DNA of 41,822 nt from Parasitella parasitica (taxonomy: Eukaryota; Mucoromycota; Mucoromycetes; Mucorales; Mucoraceae), in contig MU619423.1 of the NCBI GenBank assembly GCA_025201805.1, forward strand, positions 1 through 41,822, given 5' to 3'. Of the stretch, positions 20,705-31,757 are shown piece by piece. How positions within the stretch are numbered: position 1 is the stretch's first letter; each line of letters starts with the position of its first letter. Position numbers and translations under genes: made by a program. Below the pieces are notes generated by a model, which saw only the letters and a program-made list of their open reading frames with translations, was not told where the DNA came from and did no database searches.

Positions 20705-20949
20705 CCACAGTAAGTTTTAAATTAACCGTATATTCAAGTACACCAACTCAAATGATGTATAGTTTCTCATGCAACCACTCTTACTTCCTCTTCTTGTCCC
20801 ATGCATCCAACTGAAAAATCGTCTAATCCAGAACGCTGGTCTATCGAATAACTTGTACCAACCATGTATAAACATTTATATTTAAACATCCCCCCCCCCT
20901 CCTCCTCCCTCCTTCTTTTTACGTTGCGAAAGGGAAAAGAAATGCATTG

Positions 20950-20988
<39 letters not shown>

Positions 20989-21093
20989 ATAAGATACAAA
21001 TTGTATTATACTATTTTGCTCTTTTTTTTTTACGATATATTATAGAGTATAGTACAGTGTTGGCTTGATAATACTTTTTTGTTTTTTGTTTTT
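20705..21093. other. Convergent 3' region with ATT microsatellite
   Basis: Between the convergent UPF0658-type and RGS genes. It has a C9 run at about 20890, a C/T-rich stretch, an (ATT)n run at about 20954-20986 and poly-T near 21024. No gene. Confidence 0.55.
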
Positions 21094-22304
21094 TTAAAGT
21101 CGTCTTCCAGCGACAGCGCAAAAGAATATCATGAAAATAAGGGTGACAAGTAGTATGATGCTCGATACAATCATGGATCTTCTTCTTAAAATGGCTCTAG
21201 CCCGACGGTGAACAATATGATTGAATTGAAATGGGACAGTCTCACTAAAAAGATGTCAATATTGATCCAAAAAAAAAACCTAGTAAGCTCAACTTACCTC
21301 AGATTGAACCCAAGAGCCCACACAGGATCAACACCTGTTATCGAGGTAATTACGCAATACACGCCAAAGATAATAGGCAATATACCCTTTAAAAAAAAAC
21401 AGGGAGCTTATGAGAACTAACAAGAGGAGAGAAAGAAATATTTCAAAATTACCCATAATCTCTTTTGCCAGGGATGGATGTTCAAGAATATCAAGGAGAA
21501 TTCTAATGAAAATCCAATGAGCAAGAGGACAAGGCCGCATGCAAGCCTTCCTATTTGCTGAGGCAATGTTAAATTCATAAACACCTTATAACGGAGAAAG
21601 AGAGGAAAGGTCGATTCAAGTAGTTGATGCACATATTCTTTTGCTTGTGCATAAATAATCGGATTTTCAGGATGTCCTGTGTTACCAGCAGCCTTCTCAC
21701 TGTCATAAAAATGATGTCCAATGCTCTCTTTGATGGACGCAGGTAATTGAACGACTTCCTTTTCTGCGCTGGGCACAATATAGCGAAGATAGATACGTTC
21801 CACGGCTTCAATCATTTCGGCTTGTGTTGGAGGTGGCTTTTTGGGCTGGCTGCCGTTGGTTGTGGTGGAGTACATGGTGGTTGCCAAGGATGCGCGAGGG
21901 TGAAGCAATAACATGTGGGTCAAGACGTCGTTCGAGTTGGAAATGTTGCTTTGCCTCTGATGGTAGTCTATGATACTGGATGATATGGACGGTTTTGGGA
22001 GCTGCTGGTGCTGCTGTTTGGGTGAAAACTTGGCGCTTGCTCTTTTGGAAGCATATTTTATGTATCTCTTGTACAAGATGTCTGCTTGGGCTACGTCCAA
22101 CCAAAAATCTAATAAAATTTCTAATTGGAGCCTGTCTCGAAGCACTATGTAATAGTTGTACAAGCACACTGGCGGTTGACTTTGCCGATGTAACACATCA
22201 TCTAATGTTGGGAGCTGATCCAACACAGACGCAATCTTTGAATTGGCGGCTCGAGAAAGTGGATGAATGGTATCATTCTCGTTCAAATTCGATTCCGTTG
22301 CCAT
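21094..22304 (-). CDS. RGS-domain membrane protein, Rax1-like
   Basis: Three exons on the minus strand: 22304-21453, 21386-21298, 21244-21094; 363 residues. The N-terminal half is an RGS-type helical domain (LPTLDDVLHRQSQPPVCLYN, then QLEILLDFWLDVAQADILYK) interrupted by a Q/S-rich insert of ~80 residues and closing with YVHQLLESTFPLFLRYKVF. Three membrane segments follow: RLACGLVLLLIGFSLEFSL, GILPIIFGVYCVITSITGVD with PVWAL, and IVSSIILLVTLIFMIFFCAV. RGS plus C-terminal helices with a PVWAL-type loop is the layout of fungal Rax1, which marks bud sites in yeast; whether it has GTPase-activating activity is unknown. It diverges from the BAX-inhibitor-like gene over 374 bp, where its own 5' side carries a (GA)n tract. 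Confidence 0.72.
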
Positions 22305-22678
22305 GCTTCTAATGTCGAATTGGAAGAAAGAGAGAGAGAGAGAAATAAAAAAATAAAAAATAAAAAAAAGAGGGAAGTAGGGTGCTCTTCTACATCATGA
22401 TTAAATAAAAGCGTACAAAAAAAAAGGAGGCTTCAATCACATATTGATTGGCTGGCAACATTAAAATTCGTTCAAATGTAATGGTACTGATGCCTAATGG
22501 GGTGTGATGTTCTTTTGTTGCACATCCTTCTTCTATTGCACGGAGTGCCAAATGGCAAGGTGGTGATAACGATGATTGCCTGCACAATTTTATTTGTCCC
22601 TCTTCTTTTCTTAATTTCTTTATGGCTCAATACGACAACAAATATTTACATAAATTCATTTTGTGATCATAGAAGCGA
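22305..22678. promoter_or_regulatory. Shared upstream region of divergent RGS and BI-1-like genes
   Basis: 374 bp between two start codons pointing apart. It contains (GA)n at about 22328-22344 and A/T-rich runs. A bidirectional promoter is inferred from position only. Confidence 0.35.
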
Positions 22679-23738
22679 ATGAATAGCATCAACTATAATT
22701 CTATAAATGAAATCCATTATCCAATAGCGGATCCGCCAGATCCACTTCAAAGATATTGCTCTGGACATCTTGACCAAGATATTTTCGGGATTTCTGTATA
22801 CCGTTCAAATAACGCCCAACAGCAAAGTGAGTTGTAGGCTATTTTATTACAAAAGTACTAACGCATGACACAGCATTTGTTAGAAAAGTTATTACAATAG
22901 CAACTTTGCAATTCGTATTATTATCCATCATGATATTTTTCATTGTTCAAATCTGTCCCTTATTTGAGTGGCTTAAGAACAGGTAAATGCGCTTGCAATA
23001 ATATACATATAGTAAGCGTCGAGATAGCTTATATCCTCCTCTGAAGCACATATGTTTGGTATATTCCACTCATTCCAATATTTATATTATCCATAATCGT
23101 AATTTGGCAACTCTATAGCCAGTATTTTCATCTCTCTGTGCCTACAAGAATAACATTATTGTGTATTTATTCCTTATTCATTACCACAGTGGTATCAAAT
23201 ATAGGTAGGTGCTGCTGAAATGCAATATATTATACAAACATAACAGGGGAAAAACTGATATCATATGTCTGCAGTTTCAAAGCTACTTTACAAAGAAGGA
23301 ATTTCAGTCATCATCATGGCTATATATGGACTATCATGTTTACTTTTGTGCACATTTCAGAACAGATTTCCCTTTCGCGGAGCGTTCCCATTGTAAGTAT
23401 ATCCCGTAGGTGATAGAAAGGAAGAAATTAATGTGATTCATAGCGTTTGCAGCTTGGGTGCTGTTTGTCTTTGTTCACTCTGGCTAAGAAAGATTTATAC
23501 CATGGACCCGTTGGAGATACTCTTCCCTATCACAGCAGCTAGTCTCATTTGTATTTATGTCATTTTAGAATTATTCTATATTATGAGGATTATGACAAAA
23601 GACGACTATTTGCTGGCAAATGTTTATTTGTTTGTTGATCTCGTTTATCCAATACGCTTTATTCATCATTTTTGTGAACTAACGGATCATATGAATGTAT
23701 TTCCAGATATTTTATACCCAGGAGAAAGTAGATTTTAA
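22679..23738 (+). CDS. Divergent BAX-inhibitor-1/Lifeguard (TMBIM) family protein
   Basis: Five exons: 22679-22826, 22874-22982, 23047-23204, 23275-23392, 23453-23738; 272 residues, all joins in phase and no stop. A polar N-terminus (MNSINYNSINEIHYPIADPP) is followed by about seven hydrophobic segments. The order matches Lifeguard proteins: TFVRKVITIATLQFVLLSIM (family FVRKVY..LTLQLLLT), TYVWYIPLIPIFILSI, RITLLCIYSLFITTVVSNIG, GISVIIMAIYGLSCLLLCTF before QNRFPF (family TLFAFQTKYDF), and KDDYLLANVYLFVDLVYPIR near the end (family EEYIFGALNIYLDIIYIF). BI-1/Lifeguard proteins are ER or Golgi channels that modulate calcium and cell death. The sequence is highly diverged and the gene lies in AT-rich, gene-poor DNA, so activity is uncertain. 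Confidence 0.6.
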
Positions 23739-25038
23739 TATACCACAAAACACTGTAGTGTGCTATTTATTGGCGCGCAAATATCACACACTTTCATTAC
23801 TAGCTAAATAGTGCTCAAAAATCTTCTATGTTATATATTATTAACTTTGACTAGACACCAAATACACTTATACAATATGCCTATTGATTTCTTAAGCTAG
23901 TTGATATAAATTATTTGCTTAGTAGTTTAACGTAAATATGAGGCTAATCAAAATGAAAACGTTGTTGCTTAACTTAAACTTATACGCTCAGAAGCCACTA
24001 TACACATGCTTGCTAATAAATACCAGTTTTCGGTTAAGGAACGAACCATGAGCTTCCTGAATAAAATGGAATAATATGATTTGATATGAATCGATATAGC
24101 TTATATGCTGCTATAAAATATATCGCCAAAAATCACTTTATGAGTTTACGTTTACTAAAGTAATAAATGGCATCGAAGCAAAATCATGCAGCTGGACTAG
24201 TTCACAAGATGTCAATGTTTTATATATACCTCTGATTAAGTTTTATATCTTAACAAAAGCTCGAAACTGATGGAATAACAAATACGTTATACGAATTGCA
24301 AAGAAATAAAGAATAAGAGAGGTTCAATAATATATTCATATAGAGACGATGAATATCTAATGAGCAGCGATTTTTGTTCCATTCGGAAATAATACTTTCA
24401 TTTAGTAAATAGTGCTGATTATTCGATATGTTTTCCAAGATAGATCTCGCTCTACGATTCTTTTGAACAAGCTGGCATCGTTTTATTTTAATAGTATGCT
24501 TTTATTGACTTTTCTCTCTGCTGGGAGAAGTTTAGAGAACTACATAAATACTACAAGTTTATTTATCATATATAAGTACTTGAAGTTGCAATAATTTGAT
24601 AATAGGATCCATCATTTTACGAATATCCACAATTTTGCGGATATATATTGTTAATTTTGAAATCCCATATATATGACTATAAAATATCTGCTAAGGATGT
24701 AATGTTAGTTAACTAGTCGTGATCATACCTTTATTGCATGTGCAAAGTACCACACATAAGGATGGAGCTAATTATTCATTATCATCAAGTGAAATCCAAT
24801 GCAATAAGCAATCTTTTTATCAGGTATATGCGATGCGTATTTACTATCATGAGTTCTCGCATTTTATGATATTTCAAGAACGATAAATCTTATAGATACT
24901 GATCATAGGACGTTTTAAACAGATCAAATTAAGCATCTGGATGTTAAGCCGTTGATCCAGGTACCAGATTTCAGAAATGAATAAAAAGGATCTCGGATAT
25001 CATCCATGATTAACTCTTCCTTTCCCTTTTAGGAGCAA
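23739..25038. other. AT-rich gene-poor region and leader of first three-helix gene
   Basis: No supported gene. A 60-codon hydrophobic frame near 24412-24594 on the plus strand lacks an ATG at its start and other support. The last 80 bp form the leader of the next gene and contain a putative intron 24961-25032. Confidence 0.45.
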
Positions 25039-25338
25039 ATGCCACAGGCTCAATCTTCTCTGGATGAATCATTGAGAATATCGCTCTTCTCAATGAGTTT
25101 AGTTGCTTTCTTACTTGTAGTACGAGTAATTGAAGCGGATAAAAGCCGAGTTCTTTCCTATGCAATGGCCGCTTTCTATTGTTTGCTTATTACATTGCAA
25201 TTGTCTAGGCTTTCTTCAATGCGACCTTTGAAAAGGTTGACAAAGTTTTTATATTTTATCTCGATTGCTTGTTCATGGTATATCATCATACAAACCTGGA
25301 GAAGCATCGATACCAAAAATAATTACAGTTATATGTAA
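25039..25338 (+). CDS. Three-helix small membrane protein, family copy A
   Basis: 99-residue frame starting MPQAQSSLDESLRISLF, with three hydrophobic helices (about 15-30, 40-56 and 70-86) and a polar C-terminus. It is a remote paralogue of copies B (27266) and C (36359): same length, MPQxQ start, same helix spacing and a conserved W in the third helix. The flanks are related too: upstream both share atgaataaaaa and a tcatccatg word before a pyrimidine tract ending in TAG seven bases or so before the ATG. A putative leader intron runs 24961-25032 (ccag|gtacca ... ccctttt ag), 72 nt. Without splicing, an upstream ATG at about 24977 opens an 11-codon frame. Family not recognised; membrane location is inferred. 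Confidence 0.5.
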   Translation: MPQAQSSLDESLRISLFSMSLVAFLLVVRVIEADKSRVLSYAMAAFYCLLITLQLSRLSSMRPLKRLTKFLYFISIACSWYIIIQTWRSIDTKNNYSYM

Positions 25339-26030
25339 AAAGCCTGGTACAATATCTTTTTATCTTAATTATCTTTATCTCTTTTGACACCATTTTTTTT
25401 TTTGGAAATCTTTTGAAGACTTCCATTTATTAAGCATTCGTTTCTATAATCATATTAATTAATGCTTCCTTTCCTTTGAAATTTATGTCATGTATATGTA
25501 AACAACCAAAGCTGTGTATCGGTTTTTATGTTTTCAAGTTAGGTTTTCAGTAATATTTAGCCATCTTTATATACGCCCTTTACACCCTTTTGTATGCTCA
25601 ATAATAAATTGCTATTACTCTGCCAAATGCGTTGTAATTATTTCATTTGCGTTTCGCATTTTGTTGGATGCAATAGTTGAAACAATTTAAGACAAGTAAA
25701 AACTGTTATATCTTAATGACTACATTTGGTCCATTCTTACGTATATAAAATAGCAAGAATAATAATCTTGTGTGCTTAATTACAAACACATTTCTTTTTC
25801 TGTTTTTTGGAATCACTGTTACTTGCCGTTTATAATATTCATACCATTCGTTTCTTATAAGTATTGGAATGAAAAGACTTCGCTGGCCATAAAGACAATA
25901 GTATAAGCCAATTTTTTTTTGCTATAAAAGTTCGAGATGTGTTTTACTTGTACTAGTGGAGTTGTCCCCTTTCCCTATGTCTCAAGATAATTTTTTTTTC
26001 TTTGTAATAAAGCCATTCAATACGATATCC
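25339..26030. other. Intergenic AT-rich region
   Basis: 3' flank of copy A; parts resemble the 3' flank of copy B (for example acttccatttattaagcattcgttt against the flank at about 27580-27607). No gene seen. Confidence 0.45.
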
Positions 26031-26031
26031 T

Positions 26032-26850
26032 TTAGCTAGTTGTAATTTCAAAATTCAAGCCCGTGTCACTTGATTTATTGTTTTGTGATAGAATAAGCCT
26101 TTCCACAACTACAGTAAAGATAGAATAGTGGCTCCTACCTGCAATTGCCATGTTTTTACCCGAGAGAGTAAGAAAAGCGTGCGAATCTTCTCTTCCTTCA
26201 GCTTTTACTTTAAATGTAATGCAGCTTGAACTTGATAAATTATCCCTTAGAATCGCTGTGTTGTTTAAGCAAAAGTGCATGTCCAAAGCTTTCTAAAGCT
26301 TACCCAAATTCACCAGAAAACCCAATTTACCTCTTGATGCCCAAATACATACTGAGTATAATATATATGTTGATTTGGTCGAAGATTCGGAATTTATATA
26401 TAACTTCAATACAAAGTACGACGAACGCAATAGAGAATAAGCGTTGAGTAGTTTACATATAATATGATAGTTCCATTAGTCATAGAAATCAGACATATAT
26501 TTGAATCTTAGACAGTTATGGGTAATTTTTTTCTTTCGCTTTTCTGATTTTATCACTTACACACATGTACTTGAATGAAGATTCACAAATCCTGCAATTA
26601 ACCCATCTTATCACATGTACTCGTATTAAAATCTCGTCAATCAAAGGGACCAACAATCAAATGTTCACATGGTACATAAAAATTTTACCTACTCCATCAT
26701 AAAAAGCCCAAAGTTGCGCATCATTGTAATCAATCCAGAGAATTCGATAATTACCTGGACTCATAGTGCAATACCGGCATGCAATCTGTGATAATATGCC
26801 ATCAAATTGAATAAGCTGCGTTAATTCTGTTGTGATAGTATTGGATTATA
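26032..26850 (-). other. Coding-like exons of an unrecognised gene, copy B
   Basis: Several open segments on the minus strand can be joined with splice signals: about 26840-26690 (reads SPGNYRILWIDYNDAQLWAF), then segments around 26440-26320, then from about 26258 after an acceptor (aacaacacag) a frame with LSSSSCITFKVKAEGREDSH that continues to a stop at 26032. Differences from the inverted copy at 37085-37790 include three silent ones in this frame (Thr, Ala, Ala codons) and three that change residues. The opposite strand also has protein-like frames (for example LPLDAQIHTEYNIYVDLVED to a stop near 26446), so the strand is not settled. No start exon found and no family recognised. It would be transcribed divergently from the three-helix gene B. 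Confidence 0.3.
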
Positions 26851-27265
26851 TGACTTTTAAAAGCTTTCAATGCTTCACTATATACGTGAGTTCATGATTA
26901 TTTGATATCAAGCTAAATAATTAGTTACAAGGTGAGCAAGCCTGTACTCATATCGCTCATTTTAAAAATTAATGTGGTTCTTAGATGGTCTGATATACCT
27001 CCCACACACTGGTCATTAAGTGGCATTTTTGTGATAAACACATTCTTTTTCTACTCATGATACATGACTCATTTACACCTCAGTAATTAGCCTACGAGTG
27101 ATTGTTAATACTGATCACAAGAAGCCATTTTTTTTTATTTTGGCAGAACAAATCATACATCTTGCATTGGAGCCATTCATCCATGCGTGAGCTTGCAAAA
27201 ATGAATAAAAACGGCCTTGATTCTCATCCATGGTTTAGCTCTTCCCCTCCTCTTTTAGCAACAAA
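26851..27265. promoter_or_regulatory. Divergent upstream region in copy B unit
   Basis: Between the coding-like exons on the minus strand and gene B on the plus strand. It includes the putative leader intron of gene B at 27187-27258 (catgc|gtgagc ... tcttttag), 72 nt, with an upstream ATG at about 27201 inside it. The region is repeated in the C unit. Confidence 0.4.
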
Positions 27266-27568
27266 ATGCCTCAAGATCAAGCTATCATCGATATTGTACT
27301 TAAAAATATCGCTACGTTTGTAATGATGCTCACTTTGGTTCCTCTCTGGATCACGCGTGATTTCATGCCAGAAAAGGCCCACACTTTGATATTATATCTG
27401 TATTGCGTATCTTTTGTAGGCCTGTTGGTATTATCTTTAGTCCCAAGATTCCCGGCAATTACAAGAGTCAGTTACGTTGCCATTATTGTATGCTTATGGA
27501 AGGCCAATGTTTTATTTTATCAGTATATTATGAGCAACAATGGTAGAATCAGACATGTCCACCAATAA
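27266..27568 (+). CDS. Three-helix small membrane protein, family copy B
   Basis: 100 residues from ATG 27266, beginning MPQDQAIIDIVLKNIATFVM. Three hydrophobic helices at about 10-30, 40-60 and 64-88; loops carry charged residues (ITRDFMPEKAH) and the tail is polar and basic (NNGRIRHVHQ). Differs from copy C by a single residue (Y in the second helix here, C there). Remote paralogue of copy A. The start follows a strong 3' splice signal (cctcttttag then caacaaa), so a leader intron 27187-27258 is likely; if unspliced, an upstream ATG at about 27201 begins a frame overlapping the real start. Family not recognised. Confidence 0.6.
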   Translation: MPQDQAIIDIVLKNIATFVMMLTLVPLWITRDFMPEKAHTLILYLYCVSFVGLLVLSLVPRFPAITRVSYVAIIVCLWKANVLFYQYIMSNNGRIRHVHQ

Positions 27569-28462
27569 AACCAAGGTGCGACATTTCCACTCATTCGACA
27601 TTCGTTTATTTATGATATATGATACATAATATATGTTGTATGCTTTATGACACATACACTCTCCTTTATTAACATTCCTTAAATCCATGTTACTCTATGC
27701 GTCTGTATGATTTTTAGTGATGCTCAGCAATTTTATCCATGACCTTTATACCTATGCACTGTAATAAAATTGCTATTGTCCACTAAACATGTTGATAAAC
27801 TCTTTGCTTTACATTTCATCATCAGAGATACAAATTAATACACCACGGATTCTCGGTGATATCATGTTTAATTGTGGTTCTTTTTTACGAAAGCTATTCT
27901 ATACATAAGGCCCTGCTCTAATGTCGAATGGCGAAATGAAAATCAACCTTTCAAAATTTTTGGAAATCCCAAAGCAAAATCTTTATTACTTTAAAGATAA
28001 AAATGATTGTGAAACGTGATCAATGTCAAATGGTAGTGTATAGGAGTAACATGTATTATAAGTGTTGGCATCCACAACAAACTCTATAGTAAACGGCCAT
28101 TCAAATATTTTAGAAGATATTGAGCATTTCTTTGTTCAATTGCTGCTGATGGCCCCAGTGTCATATATCACAACTCAAGAAAAAAACCGTTTATGAAAGA
28201 TATTTTTAGACTATTATTACTCACAAGACAATAAGTCCAACGATTAGTTTGGCATACTATTTAATTAACAAAAACGAAATATCGATTTGATTGATCATGA
28301 TGAACTCAAAGGGGCCATCACTGGGATTTAAACAGCAGTTTGATCTGACACTATCTACCATATGATGACGCAGTGGATAAAGGCAGTGCATTTCCCTTCT
28401 TTATAAGAAATTTTTTTTCCAATCTCTTCCCTATTTTTCTTTTTTCAAGAATAAAGCTAAAA
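27569..28462. other. Intergenic region; end of left duplication arm and TRA2 promoter
   Basis: The first ~260 bp are the 3' flank of gene B and belong to the inverted duplication. The rest has no gene I can support. The last 80 bp are T/C-rich, as upstream of other genes here. Confidence 0.45.
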
Positions 28463-29542
28463 ATGGCAGACTACGATAGACCCATTAGTCCCAAGGTACT
28501 ACTTTTTTATGAAACTTCAAAGAGAACAATAATTTATTGTTAAATTAGGATGGATATGAGCAAAGGCCTGTAAAGTCTGAAGAGCAACAGCCTATGGACG
28601 ATGTTCGACATGGACGTTCTCGTTCTCCTCGTTCTCCTCGTTCTCGCTCTCGTTCAAGAAGCCCCAAGCGTGAGGCTCGTAGCACATCGCGTTCTCCTAC
28701 ACGCCGCAGCTCTTCCCGTCGCCATGATTCTCCTGATCGTAGAGATCGCCGTCGTAGTTTATCACGCTCTAGATCCAGGAGTCCTAGAGACCGTAGAGCC
28801 AGAAGAAGAAGGTAATTGACAGGTAAAAGTTTTGATGAACTTGTGTATTTATTGCTATCTAGTCCTCTTTCTCCTCCTCCTCGTCGTCGTCGCAGTGCCA
28901 GTCCCCGTCGTCGCTCGCCCATTCGTGATAGCAGAAGAAAGTATGCAGTTTTTTTTTTTTTTTCCCTCAATATCTGTCAATTTTTACTTATTTACTATTG
29001 TATTTTAGTGAAGCTAATAAGGAATTCCATGGCACCAGAGACGAACCTGAAATATCCAACATTCTCGGTGTGTTTGGATTAAGTTTGCGAACTCGCGAGG
29101 TTGATTTGGAAGAAGTTTTTCGCGAATACGGCACCATTGAAAAGGTGACAATTGTTTATGACCACCGAGTAAGTTGTTTAGGAAACAGTGTAATAATTTA
29201 TATGGATTTATATTGACCTCTTTGTAGAGCAATAGATCAAGAGGTTTTGGTTTTGTTTACTTTAAAGATCAAGGTGAAGCCACTCGTGCTCGTGATGCAT
29301 TGAATGGTATGGACATTGATGACCGCAAAATCCGTGTAGATTATTCTGTCACACATCGTCCTCACACACCTACTCCTGGTGAATATATGGGTGAAAGAAA
29401 ACCTGGTTACGAACGTGAACGTGGCTCTTATAGACATGGAGGCAGAGACGATCGTCGTGGCGGACGTCGCAGAGAACGCTCTCGTTCTCCTCGCAGAAGA
29501 TACTATCGCTCAAGAAGCCGTAGCAGATCTTGGTCTCGTTAA
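28463..29542 (+). CDS. TRA2: Transformer-2-like SR splicing factor
   Basis: Five exons: 28463-28495, 28549-28811, 28863-28940, 29009-29168, 29228-29542; 282 residues. Two RS domains flank a single RRM: an N-terminal RS region (for example RSRSPRSPRSRSRSRSPKRE), RRM from about residue 135 with RNP2-like LGVFGLS and RNP1 RGFGFVYF, and the Tra2 hallmark RPHTPTPGEYMG directly after the RRM, then a C-terminal RS tail. Tra2 proteins bind purine-rich exonic enhancers and promote splice-site choice. The first exon has only 33 nt. The RNP1 motif follows immediately after the intron 4 join (DHR/SNRSRGFGF), confirming the acceptor at 29227. Confidence 0.9.
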
Positions 29543-30588
29543 GAAAAGTTGAAAATACATAACAAGCTCACATACAGAAATTGTTTATTTCTATTGTCTC
29601 TTGAATTATTCTTTTCTTTTTTTATAATATATGAAATTGCGGTGTCTGTCCTCGTTCACAACAAACAATCAAACAATCAAAAACACAGGTCTCTCAATCA
29701 AACACTCAAACCAGAATCAAATCTCTACCTCAAACAATAAAGTGCCTCAAAAAAATACACATAATTTATAAAGCAAGAATTCAAGTTTTTCATTATAAGA
29801 AAAGGGATTTGTTTTCACATGAAGAGCAAGGAGTCAAATACATTACATTTCAATGTGGTCGTTTCAATTCTGTACACTGAAATCTTTCAAAAGGCAAGAT
29901 GTCTATATGAATCTTTGTATACAGATCCGAATTTCAGCAGTTTCCATAGGTGTAGCAAAGGTAAGTCCAGTTATTTATGTTTAATAAAGTAAAGGTGCAC
30001 AATTTGCATAATTTGGTAACATAATGCTCAACCTTCTTTTATTGTGTTACTTGATCTTTTTAATTAAACAGAAAAGAGTTGTTGCAATCTGTGGTCAAAA
30101 ATGAATGAATTGAAATGATTTGGATCAGAAGTAATGTATCTCTTGACTCATGATCTACATAGAAACTAGCTTTCAACATTTTTATCAGCATGTCTCCAAC
30201 AACAACCATCGTATTGAGTTGCCTTGTGATAATGCCTTGCAACCAAAATCCTCATAGTATATAGTAAACACAGGACCTTCAGTCTCTCTCTTAGACCGTG
30301 TAAATTATCCAATAAATACCAACAGTACCTAATGGTATTGTCTCACACAGAAATTATCTTCCACTTCCTGAAGAGCATTCTTTCTAGCAGTGCGGACACA
30401 ATATTATAAGTTATTCAAGATACTAACTATATATACTATTAATACAAAAACTGCAAATGGCCTTCGCTATAGCACTTGGATGATACTATATACACAGTAG
30501 TAACCAATTAATTGGATAAAAGAATGCTATATCCACTCTTTAATTTACATTATATAATAAAATGAAAATCTGTCTAATATATATATAT
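29543..30588. other. Convergent intergenic region, no gene seen
   Basis: About 1 kb between the stop codons of the TRA2-like and DGK1-like genes. It contains C/A-rich repeats of caaacaatcaaa type at about 29661-29740 and otherwise AT-rich sequence. No frame with family signal and no RNA gene recognised. Confidence 0.5.
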
Positions 30589-31435
30589 CTAATTGCCCAA
30601 CCCAAAGCCAACAAGTGGTATCCACAACAAAATTGCGCTGATCACAGGGATAGTCAAGTTATCATCCAATCCAAACATTAAATTACTCACACCTTCACTG
30701 AATGCAGCCACGAGACCGCCATAGAGAGCAATGGCAATCAATGGAATTTCAGATGTTGCTGGTGTGTAAGACAAAGGATAACGTGCCAATGGACCAAAAT
30801 ACATGAGTGTCACAAGGGCACCGGTTATCATAGCACCCAAAGACCCGGCTAGGCTTTTGCCACCATATTGCAGTGTATATTTTCCCCATAATTTACCACA
30901 GATACTTGCTGTAGGATCGGTCCAACTAAGATAAATGATGCTCAACGATGCTATATCTTTTGGAAAGTAATAGAGCACAATAACGCAGCCTGTAATTAAT
31001 AAACATGTCAAATCAGTGTTACTATGTGCAGTTGATGTAATAGTGGCAGTGTCCTTACCCAACAGGTAGTATACAACTCCATTGATTCGGTTTTTGATTT
31101 CGGTGGGTCTCATAAGGGGTCCAAGCAAATAACAGTAGAGTTGATTGAACCATTCAAAATTAAATCGCAAGAATTCAGCAGAACCAACGATACACAGAAA
31201 TAACATCAGAATGGGATACACGTCCTGCGTCTCTGTGCCATTCATGTATAGATATAGCACAACAAATCCTGTAATTCTTTGTTTAATTGATTTATTTTTC
31301 GTCGTCATATACCCAGGAAAACTTACCGATGGAGTAGTGGAAAAGTTTGCGAGGTACTTCCCAGCCTCCTTTTACAGGAACATGCGAGTATTTTTTAGCT
31401 AGTTGATCCAACTCTTGTTGAATTTTATCAGACAT
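30589..31435 (-). CDS. DGK1: CTP-dependent diacylglycerol kinase, Dgk1-like
   Basis: Three exons on the minus strand: 31435-31327, 31268-31059, 30989-30589; 239 residues. Yeast Dgk1 phosphorylates diacylglycerol to phosphatidate with CTP in the ER/nuclear envelope membrane and belongs to the cytidylyltransferase-like family. The N-terminus has RKLFHYSIGFVVLYLY across intron 1, then helices, INGVVYYLLGCVIVLYYFPK across intron 2, and the family core SIIYLSWTDPTASICGKLWG followed by KSLAGSLGAM. The C-terminus has SEGVSNLMFGLDDNLTIPVI and a last membrane helix. Intron 2 (31058-30990, 69 nt) is in frame and open; its removal is inferred because the joined sequence matches the family without an insert. 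Somewhat shorter at the N-terminus than the yeast protein. Confidence 0.78.
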
Positions 31436-31720
31436 CTATATAATATAAGATAAAAAAAAAAAAAAGGAGTAAAGAGAAAGAAAGGTGAAAGAAGAATAAA
31501 ATTAATATACCAACATATATAAGCATTACAAAGCTGAAATGACAAGCCAATGCTGGTCTGTCGCTGCAATTGACACACAAAATAAGCTCCGGGTCATTTT
31601 TAGGAGGGGCATCATTACGTCGCATCTTTTCTCTTTACTTGTTTTTACAACGCCACATGAACAGATTCTTGTCGCTTTCACTCTTTACAAAAGCATTCAC
31701 TAGGCAAAAATTGAATCCAA

Positions 31721-31757
31721 GACCTAGCAATGGTAGCAATGGTAGCAATGGTAGCAA
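31721..31757 (+). repeat. 9-bp tandem repeat spanning a start codon
   Basis: The unit agcaatggt is repeated about four times. Because the unit is a multiple of three, each copy offers an in-frame ATG for the following gene (N-terminus MVAMVAMVAM). Confidence 0.8.

Larger units (their letters stand above)
26110..27830 (+). repeat. Left arm of ~1.7 kb inverted duplication (copy B unit)
   Basis: Nearly identical, inverted, to 36100-37800. The match is seen from the ttaccctgcaattgcca-like word near 26140 through the whole of three-helix gene B to about 27795, with weaker match to about 27830 (tttacatttcatca in both). Observed differences are scattered single bases and one ~10-bp indel in the 3' flank near 27706. 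Coding and noncoding parts are similarly conserved, which points to a recent duplication. Confidence 0.85.

Noticed and set aside
24412-24594. Hydrophobic 60-codon frame that could be another small membrane protein
   Set aside because: No ATG at its start, no similarity to the three-helix family that I can see, and no splice or leader signals.
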